Position numbers and translations under genes: made by a program. A DNA stretch of 8,374 nt from NCBI GenBank assembly GCA_013139395.1, contig WTAX01000275.1, forward strand, positions 1 through 8,374. Direction: 5' to 3'. The notes under the pieces are model-generated. The model was not told where the DNA came from, did no database searches, and saw only the letters and a program-made list of their open reading frames with translations. Below, one piece after another: positions 1 through 5,480 of this stretch (the stretch's first letter is position 1; each line of letters begins with the position of its first letter). This DNA is from Gammaproteobacteria bacterium. GTDB taxonomy: Bacteria; Pseudomonadota; Gammaproteobacteria; GRL18.

Positions 1-68
1 TATTGCCTGGATATACTTATTCTGAAATAATTGCTGATTTAGATGCTATTTCAGATAAAGTCGCTTAG
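1..68 (+). CDS. 3' end of an unidentified gene (partial)
   Basis: An open frame enters the window with its first full codon at position 3 and stops at TAG 66-68. It encodes 21 residues ending in ...ADLDAISDKVA. The tail looks like a helical C-terminus of a soluble protein but is too short to assign to a family. A strong terminator begins 22 bases after the stop, which supports this being the real 3' end of a transcribed gene rather than a chance frame. The start and most of the gene lie outside the window. Confidence 0.55.
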   Translation, partial: LPGYTYSEIIADLDAISDKVA

Positions 69-90
69 ATGGCATTAGCCAGCTTAAAAG

Positions 91-122
91 AAACCTGCCT
101 GTTAATTCAGTCAGGTTTTTTT
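91..122 (+). terminator. Rho-independent terminator after the partial gene
   Basis: AAACCTG (91-97) pairs with CAGGTTT (112-118). A C/T mismatch follows, then CTG (99-101) pairs with CAG (108-110) around the loop TTAATT. The right arm runs into an uninterrupted T tract that reaches 122. The orientation fits termination of the plus-strand gene that stops at 68. Confidence 0.85.
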
Positions 123-187
123 GTCTCGGACAATAAAAAGTTAACATCAAGAATCTTCTTTAGTGTCCTGAAGTCAAGCACTGCACG

Positions 188-492
188 AAGCAAAAAGTCC
201 CTCTGTGCCTGCAGCTTGATTTATCTTCAATGTGTTGATCGGGATGTTTGAGATAGCTCAACGATGAGTAACCTGTACCAAAGTCATCTACTGCCAGCGA
301 TACCCCCAGACTTCGCAAGTCCTCCAATACCTCAATAACTTTCTTAGGATTACTCATCAATACACTTTCGGTGTTCTCAAGCTCCAGACTCTCCGCCTTA
401 AGCCCGGACTGCGCCAATACCTGAGTGACCATTTCAGCTAATCTTCCTCGCTGGATCTGTAATCCGGATACATTGACTGAATATTCTGGTAG
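188..492 (-). pseudogene. Decayed EAL-domain (c-di-GMP phosphodiesterase) remnant
   Basis: Reading the minus strand down from about 492, one frame gives EYSVNVSGLQIQRGRLAEMV, then a segment corresponding to the ELEITES motif (here ELENTES). It then gives DDFGTGYSSLSYLKH, with DDFGTGYSSL at 288-259. These are the ordered landmarks of the second half of an EAL domain. At about 243 the frame breaks. The next expected piece, PINTLKI, continues in a second frame (242-222). A third frame then holds QAQRDFLL (211-188), which matches the segment just after the usual VET motif. Roughly 40 residues that normally separate these two pieces are missing. The ELEITE isoleucine is asparagine, and an in-frame stop lies upstream at 504-502. 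The EAL signature itself and any GGDEF half are absent. The family normally hydrolyses c-di-GMP, but this copy cannot be functional. The longest piece has an internal ATG at 432, but I do not regard it as a gene. Confidence 0.85.
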
Positions 493-560
493 AAAGTTAT
501 CTTATGACCTAATAGCCCACTTTTTGAGGTTTTATATTACTAAAATAATTATTGCCAAAC

Positions 561-587
561 ATAGTAAAAATAGTAAAAATAGTAATA
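561..587. repeat. Tandem 9-bp repeat, three copies
   Basis: ATAGTAAAA occurs at 561-569 and 570-578, followed by ATAGTAATA at 579-587 (one mismatch). It lies about 100 bases before the kinase start. It could be a slippage product or a short array of regulator sites; the sequence does not decide between them. Confidence 0.8.
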
Positions 588-598
588 CTGAGCTTAGA

Positions 599-622
599 CC
601 AGCTATTAATTTTTTCAGCTGG
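599..622. repeat. Inverted repeat CCAGCT / AGCTGG
   Basis: CCAGCT (599-604) and AGCTGG (617-622) are perfect inverted copies separated by 12 AT-rich bases. Neither side has a T tract directly after the stem, so it is a poor terminator. It could be an operator dyad or an RNA hairpin in the leader of the kinase operon. Confidence 0.4.
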
Positions 623-643
623 CATAGATACAAACTCTAACTT

Positions 644-683
644 AATCCGTGAGCATTATTGTGAAGATTTACAAAATCCGTGA
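644..683. repeat. Direct repeat AATCCGTGA, 31-bp period
   Basis: AATCCGTGA is present exactly at 644-652 and 675-683, so the two copies start 31 bp apart, close to three helical turns. The second copy ends 6 bases before the kinase ATG. In this AT-rich stretch a repeated 9-mer containing CCG stands out. Binding sites for a regulator, possibly autoregulatory, are one reading. No obvious Shine-Dalgarno sequence is present at the kinase start, so the downstream copy would overlap the ribosome-loading region. Confidence 0.5.
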
Positions 684-689
684 ATTCAA

Positions 690-3600
690 ATGAAATACAT
701 CAGTAAAAATCACTTATTACTGATACTTTATATCATCAGTATTACATTAATTTATTTTACTCTGGAAAATATAAAAGAAGTAGAAACTGAAAAATTTAAA
801 GAGAAAAACTATGAAAACACAATCAATAAGACAAAACAGTATTTAAAGACACTGATTCTTGAGAAGAAAAATGCCACTTTAAGTATAGGGATTACTTTGG
901 CATCTAACAGAGATATCATAAATTTTCTAAAACACCCGGAAGAAAACCGGGTTAATTTAAAATCTATCTCCAGGAATTTAAGAAAACATACCAACTTTAA
1001 AAATCTGTGGTTTCAAATTATATCTAAAGAGGGTACTTCACTGCAAAGGAGCTGGATAGACAAAAAAGGTGATAACCTGCTCAATAGCCGTATTGATATT
1101 AATAAAATGATAAAAAACCCAAAAGTCATGTCAACCATCAGTACTGGAAAATTTGATATGACTTATAAATCCATACTGCCTGTTTATGATGAAAAGCACA
1201 ATTTTATTGGTATTGTTGAGATTTTAAGTCACTTTAATTCAATCTCAAAAAAATTAAAAAAGAAAGGTATAGAGTCTGTTTTTCTGGTTGATAAGCGTTA
1301 TAAAAAACAACTCACCCATCCTTTCACCAAAATATTTGTCGGTGATTATTATGTTGCCAATTTAGATGCAGATTTAACTATTTTAAGACATTTGAAAAAA
1401 GAGGGAGTAGAGTCACATCTGGAGAAATTCAAACATAATAACTATCATTTTGATAATAAAAATCACTTATTAGCCGGATATTACCATCTACCTGATATCA
1501 ATGGCGATCCTATGGGACATTTACTATTATATAAACCTTTAACAAAAGGAGATACTTTAACAACCCAGAGTATTAACAGCACATATAATCTCTATATTTT
1601 TATTGGCATCATACTTCTGAGCATTTTATTTTTTATTATTTATGAAATCAATCCAACAATAGAAGAAGAAAAACAACAACTAAAAAAACCAGCTTTACTA
1701 TTAATAATAGCCTATCTGCTATTTTCTGCTGCTATTTATCAATTATTACATTACAAGCTGGATTCTGAAATAACAAAGTATAAAGATTTAGAACTAACAA
1801 GTGCCATCAACAAATATAATTTAATTTATGATAAAAACAAAGAGGTAGCAGAGGTTATATATACTCTCCTGATAAACAATCAACAGGTACTGGACTTAAT
1901 TAAAAACAACAAAAGAATAGAGTTATATCATTTGCTCCATGATAAATACAAAGTAATGTTAGAAAAATTTCATATCAGACAAATTCATTTTCATAAAAAA
2001 GACTCCAGCAGTTTTCTAAGAATGCATCGACTCAATAAGTTTGGTGATAGTCTCAAAGAGATTAGACCGAGTGTCGAATATGTCAACACTTATCTTAAAG
2101 CGTTTGATGGCTTTGAAGAAGGCAGAATATACAATGGTTTCCGATATGTATTTCCTCTTATTGACAAAGACAGCAATCATTTAGGCAGTGTAGAAGTGAG
2201 TTTTGATGCATACAAATTTATTAGTATTTTTATGCAAGAACATGATATAAAAGCCAACTTTCTTATACGAAAAGATATCGTACATAAAAAACTTTTTAAA
2301 AATGAAAAAACAAACTATATATCAAGTCCGGTTCCAGGATTTTACTTTGATAAATTAATTCTGGAAAAACTAAAAGTATCAAATATAAACAGTGTACAAG
2401 GCCAGAAAACACAAGAGGAATTATTAGATATAAAAAATTATATACTAAAGGGTGAACCTTTTATAAAGCACTTTAAAAGTACCAATGAGTTAGTGTCAAT
2501 TATTCCACTGATGAATAAACTGGATGGCAATGTTGTTGGCAGCATACACATCACTTCCAATAATAAGAATATCATTGACAAACAATTTAATGCCAGGCTT
2601 ATTCTTATCGTTTCACTCATTGTCTTATCCTTTATTTTTCTATTTATCTATCGTGAGATAATAACCAGACTCAAAGCTGAAAATCTGGCTTTTAAATCTA
2701 AAAAAATACTTGATTCTCAGGAGTCACTGGTCATTATTACCGATGGCCAAACAATGATAGAAGCCAATAGATCGTTATTAGACTATTTTGGATATCAATC
2801 AATTGAAGACTTTTTATTTGAACATCAATGTGTTTGTGAATACTTTGAAGCTGAAGAGGGTAAAAATTACTTACTATCAAAGGTTAACGAAATAACCTGG
2901 CTTTCATTTGTTTTAAATAGTAAAGCAGTACACAAAGTAAAAATGACCAATACTCTTGGTCAATCAAAAATATTTAAAATAGAACATCATCATTTTTCAC
3001 AAGATCATCAACAATACATTATCTCTTTTTTGGACATTACCGATATTGAGAACATGAATGATTTATTAGAAAAAAAAATCTCTATCGCAATTAAGGAGAA
3101 TCGTGATAAGGATCAAATCGTGCAGGAACAAGCCAAACTGGCTTCCATGGGTGAAATGATAGGTGCCATTGCACATCAATGGAGACAGCCTTTAAATGAG
3201 TTAAATATCAATATTCAAAACCTTGATGATGATTATGAAGATGGCCTGATAGATGAGAATTTTATTAATCGCTTTATTAAGGAAAATAGAAAAATCATTC
3301 TTTTTATGTCTAAAACTATTGACGACTTTAGAAACTTTTTTAGAATCGATAAAATAAATGAGAAATTTAGTATAAAAGAGTCCATTGAATCAATTATTTC
3401 TATTCAATCCGCACAATTAAAACATTACAATATTCAACTTTCAATTGATGGTAATGATTTTAATATTAATGGTTTTAAAAGTGAATTTCAGCAAGTTATT
3501 CTTAATATTGTTAATAATGCTAAAGATGCTGTACTGCAAAAACAGATTGAAAATGGTCAAATCAAGATCCAGTTATTACATGAAAACAGTAAAAATAAAC

Positions 3601-3812
3601 AGATCACAATAACAGATAATGCTGGTGGAATACCTGATCATATTCTGGATAGAATTTTTGAGCCTTACTTTACCACTAAGGAGCAAGGCAAAGGGACTGG
3701 CATCGGCCTGTATATGTCCAAGATGATTATCGAAACTAATATGAATGGAAAAATTAATATTAAAAATACAGATGAAGGTGCAGAGTTTAGCATAAGGTTT
3801 GATGATGAGTAA
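690..3812 (+). CDS. Tandem dual-Cache membrane sensor histidine kinase with PAS domain
   Basis: This is a 1040-residue hybrid-free sensor kinase expected to phosphorylate the response regulator encoded next to it. TM1 is at about residues 8-26. The first periplasmic sensor follows (about 30-295, with LWFQIISKEG at 106-115 and RSW at 120-122). TM2 is 301-320, a short cytoplasmic loop with EEEKQQ comes next, and TM3 is 335-353. The second periplasmic sensor (about 355-634) contains HIRQIHFH (428-435), SSFLRMHR (440-447) and GFEEGRIYNGFRYVFP, a pattern I associate with the dCACHE_3 double sensory domain. TM4 is 637-654. No HAMP domain is apparent. A PAS-like domain occupies about 672-790 and is followed by a charged signalling helix. 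The HisKA H-box is AHQWRQPLN with phospho-acceptor His829. The HATPase has its N-box at NNAKDA (Asn942/943), G1 at DNAGGIPD (Asp976) and G2 at GKGTGIGL (1000-1007), so the catalytic core looks intact. The ATG at 690 gives a proper N-terminal membrane segment, although no strong ribosome site precedes it. The gene is very AT-rich compared with the flanks. The ligand is unknown. Confidence 0.96.
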   Translation: MKYISKNHLLLILYIISITLIYFTLENIKEVETEKFKEKNYENTINKTKQYLKTLILEKKNATLSIGITLASNRDIINFLKHPEENRVNLKSISRNLRKHTNFKNLWFQIISKEGTSLQRSWIDKKGDNLLNSRIDINKMIKNPKVMSTISTGKFDMTYKSILPVYDEKHNFIGIVEILSHFNSISKKLKKKGIESVFLVDKRYKKQLTHPFTKIFVGDYYVANLDADLTILRHLKKEGVESHLEKFKHNNYHFDNKNHLLAGYYHLPDINGDPMGHLLLYKPLTKGDTLTTQSINSTYNLYIFIGIILLSILFFIIYEINPTIEEEKQQLKKPALLLIIAYLLFSAAIYQLLHYKLDSEITKYKDLELTSAINKYNLIYDKNKEVAEVIYTLLINNQQVLDLIKNNKRIELYHLLHDKYKVMLEKFHIRQIHFHKKDSSSFLRMHRLNKFGDSLKEIRPSVEYVNTYLKAFDGFEEGRIYNGFRYVFPLIDKDSNHLGSVEVSFDAYKFISIFMQEHDIKANFLIRKDIVHKKLFKNEKTNYISSPVPGFYFDKLILEKLKVSNINSVQGQKTQEELLDIKNYILKGEPFIKHFKSTNELVSIIPLMNKLDGNVVGSIHITSNNKNIIDKQFNARLILIVSLIVLSFIFLFIYREIITRLKAENLAFKSKKILDSQESLVIITDGQTMIEANRSLLDYFGYQSIEDFLFEHQCVCEYFEAEEGKNYLLSKVNEITWLSFVLNSKAVHKVKMTNTLGQSKIFKIEHHHFSQDHQQYIISFLDITDIENMNDLLEKKISIAIKENRDKDQIVQEQAKLASMGEMIGAIAHQWRQPLNELNINIQNLDDDYEDGLIDENFINRFIKENRKIILFMSKTIDDFRNFFRIDKINEKFSIKESIESIISIQSAQLKHYNIQLSIDGNDFNINGFKSEFQQVILNIVNNAKDAVLQKQIENGQIKIQLLHENSKNKQITITDNAGGIPDHILDRIFEPYFTTKEQGKGTGIGLYMSKMIIETNMNGKINIKNTDEGAEFSIRFDDE
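3794..3807 (+). promoter_or_regulatory. Ribosome binding site deciding the regulator start
   Basis: AAGG at 3794-3797 lies inside the 3' end of the kinase gene. It is 7 bases from the ATG at 3805, 4 from the ATG at 3802 and 1 from a TTG at 3799. Normal spacing favours 3805. The start lies upstream of the kinase TAA (3810-3812), so the genes overlap by 8 bases and translational coupling is likely. Confidence 0.6.
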
Positions 3813-5094
3813 CTATTCAAAAATATCCACCATACTCTATGTTGAAGATGAAGAGGGTGTAAGAAAAGGCTATGAAAAAGCACTCAATCGGTATGCAAAA
3901 GAGCTTTACGTTGCCTGTGATGGCGAGGAAGGACTTTCCTTATATATACAATATCAACCTGACATTGTCATCACTGACATTAATATGCCTAAAATGAATG
4001 GTATTAAAATGTCAAAAGCCATTAAGAAAATTAATCCTGAGCAGCAAATTATTATCACCACAGCTCATAGTGAAACCGGTTATTTTATCGAAGCCATTGA
4101 GTTGCAAATCAATAGCTATCTATTAAAACCGGTTGATAAAAATATTTTAAAAAAGAAAATACTTGAAATTGCAAAAGTTCAAAAACTTAATGATGAAGTC
4201 AATGCAAAACAGGCATTAATGGAAGAAATTGCCAACCTTCAAAATAATATGCTGGTTGTTTATGATGAAGCAAATATCCCGATCTTTGCTAATAAACCAT
4301 TCCTGAGTTTTTTTAATGTTAAAGACATTGAAGAATTTTCCAAAAAAATTCACAATTTAAGAGATACATTTATAAAACAGGATGATGTCTATTCTTATGA
4401 TAATACGAATAATATTCATTGGACAGTCGAACTGGAACAATTGGCTGAAGATAAAAGACTCGTCTCAATCAATGCTCACAAAATATTTGAAAATACCTGT
4501 TCTATCCCACAAACATTTTTAGTTAATATCAAAAAAGTAGCGATAACTAATCATAAAATTTGTACTTTTTCAGAAATTACCAGTATCACCACAAAGAAAA
4601 AAGAATTTGAAATAAAAGCGTTTATTGATGAATTAACGCAAATTCCAAATCGTGCAAAATTTAATCAGGTACTTAATAAAGAGATTGAACGATACCATCG
4701 ATATAAGCAGGAATTATCACTTATTATATTTGATATCGACTATTTTAAACAATTCAATGATACCTATGGACATCAGCTTGGGGATGTTATTTTATGCGAA
4801 TTGACTCAACTTGTTGGCAATCGGGTTAGAACAAACGATCTATTTGCTCGCTGGGGTGGAGAGGAATTTATTATTATACTGACCAATACCGATCTCACGT
4901 CTGCACGCTCTTTTGCAGAAAATATCAGACTGTCTGTCAAGCAACACAGCTTTAAAAATGATTTAAAACTCACCTGTAGTTTTGGTGTCGCCACAATAAA
5001 CACAGAGGATAATGAAGAAAGCTTCATAAAAAGAGCTGACGAAGCTCTTTATCAAGCGAAACAAAGCGGACGGAATAAAGTAAATTATCAGTAA
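3805..5094 (+). CDS. REC-PAS-GGDEF response regulator, diguanylate cyclase
   Basis: This is a cytoplasmic regulator of 429 residues from the chosen start (430 if the ATG at 3802 is used), the evident partner of the overlapping kinase. The receiver domain spans about 8-125, with the acidic pair Glu14/Asp15, phospho-acceptor Asp58 (in DIVITDINMP), Thr86 and Lys108 (LLKP), which is a complete set. A helical linker leads to a PAS-like segment at about 145-250 (NNMLVVYDEANIPIFANKPF). The GGDEF domain is about 265-429. It shows DELTQIPNR, the metal-binding FDIDYFK, the active-site GGEEF (351-355), and an I-site RTND at 342-345, the standard five residues upstream. It should therefore make c-di-GMP from GTP and be subject to product inhibition. 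The role of the PAS domain is unknown. The gene is as AT-rich as the kinase. Its TAA directly abuts the stop codon of the convergent neighbour. Confidence 0.96.
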   Translation: MSNYSKISTILYVEDEEGVRKGYEKALNRYAKELYVACDGEEGLSLYIQYQPDIVITDINMPKMNGIKMSKAIKKINPEQQIIITTAHSETGYFIEAIELQINSYLLKPVDKNILKKKILEIAKVQKLNDEVNAKQALMEEIANLQNNMLVVYDEANIPIFANKPFLSFFNVKDIEEFSKKIHNLRDTFIKQDDVYSYDNTNNIHWTVELEQLAEDKRLVSINAHKIFENTCSIPQTFLVNIKKVAITNHKICTFSEITSITTKKKEFEIKAFIDELTQIPNRAKFNQVLNKEIERYHRYKQELSLIIFDIDYFKQFNDTYGHQLGDVILCELTQLVGNRVRTNDLFARWGGEEFIIILTNTDLTSARSFAENIRLSVKQHSFKNDLKLTCSFGVATINTEDNEESFIKRADEALYQAKQSGRNKVNYQ

Positions 5095-5427
5095 TCAGGA
5101 GCCTGTCTGCAAATCACTTATAGTCATCACAGGATGAAAAAAATAAGCCGGCTGCTCATAAGGGTGCTCGCGCAATAAAGTCTCCACCACCTTACGGATC
5201 AATTGATCTTCACACACCATTTCAACTTTGAATTCAGCAAGTTGTTCTAATTGATCTATTTTGCCTATTGTCGGTTTACTACCCTTCTGAGCTCGAAACT
5301 GCCCATGACCTAAAACTTCCCAGCAGCACTCATCATAGCGGCCTGTCTTTCCTGCACCACAAGCAAATAGAGCCTGTTTAACCCGTTCATGAGCATCAGC
5401 CGGGATGTAATAACTTATAGAATACAT
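5095..5427 (-). CDS. NIF3/YqfO-like small protein (PII/CutA-like fold)
   Basis: A 110-residue protein beginning MYSISYYIPADAHERVKQAL. It carries ACGAGKTGRYDECCWE, GQFRAQKGSKPTIG, a KVEMVC strand and LLREHPYEQPAY. These features match the stand-alone family annotated as NIF3-like or YqfO, equivalent to the domain inserted in some DUF34/NIF3 proteins (ferredoxin-like fold related to PII and CutA). The biochemical role is not established. The ATG at 5427 starts directly at the conserved first strand; GAG lies 9 bases upstream as a weak ribosome site. It follows the hydantoinase-like gene by 38 bases on the same strand and probably shares its transcript. After HPYEQPAYFF, the tail MTISDLQTGS looks unlike the family ending I remember, and it stops exactly where the low-GC block begins. 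Confidence 0.85.
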   Translation of the reverse strand: MYSISYYIPADAHERVKQALFACGAGKTGRYDECCWEVLGHGQFRAQKGSKPTIGKIDQLEQLAEFKVEMVCEDQLIRKVVETLLREHPYEQPAYFFHPVMTISDLQTGS

Positions 5428-5448
5428 GTTTTATTACTCAACTTTTTT

Positions 5449-5480
5449 ATTCAAAAGATGTTTTATTAAAAAGACGTTTT
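5449..5480 (-). repeat. 16-bp imperfect tandem duplication over the hydantoinase stop codon
   Basis: On the minus strand, AAAACGTCTTTTTAAT (5480-5465) is followed at once by AAAACATCTTTTGAAT (5464-5449), 14 of 16 identical. The first copy encodes the final KTSF and stop of the hydantoinase-like protein; the second copy forms part of the 38-base gap before the NIF3-like gene. This indicates a local duplication with later divergence. Confidence 0.75.

Larger units (their letters stand above)
493..689. other. AT-rich leader region upstream of the kinase operon
   Basis: No credible gene is visible here; short frames lack a ribosome site and any family resemblance. Composition drops from about 50% GC in the EAL remnant to strongly AT-rich near 490-510, which marks the left edge of the low-GC block. 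The region holds three structures listed separately: a tandem 9-bp repeat, a dyad and a spaced direct repeat. A promoter for the operon should lie here. TTGAGG (524-529) with ATAATT (545-550) is one possible pair, but its 15-bp spacing is short and I do not commit to it. Confidence 0.6.

Noticed and set aside
107..220. Minus-strand frame ending ...NFLLSETKKPD, considered as the tail of a separate gene
   Set aside because: It has no start, and its QAQRDFLL stretch fits the C-terminal part of the EAL remnant better. The remaining residues are not recognisable.
69..251. Plus-strand 60-codon frame after the first terminator
   Set aside because: It would have to be read through the terminator and is antisense to the end of the EAL remnant.
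561..587. CRISPR-like or iteron array
   Set aside because: Three contiguous 9-bp units without spacers do not form a CRISPR, and there is no replication gene nearby to support iterons.
425..640. Plus-strand open frame of 71 codons overlapping the EAL remnant and the leader
   Set aside because: It starts antisense to recognisable EAL coding sequence and crosses the composition boundary. It has no ribosome site and no domain-like sequence.
1..689. Insertion-sequence or transposon end at the left edge of the low-GC block
   Set aside because: No transposase fragment, terminal inverted repeat pair or target duplication could be matched between about 490-510 and 5090-5100.
5096..5105. CAGG-AG-CCTG palindrome at the convergent stop codons as a bidirectional terminator
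   Set aside because: The stem is only 4 bp with a 2-base loop and no T tract on either side.
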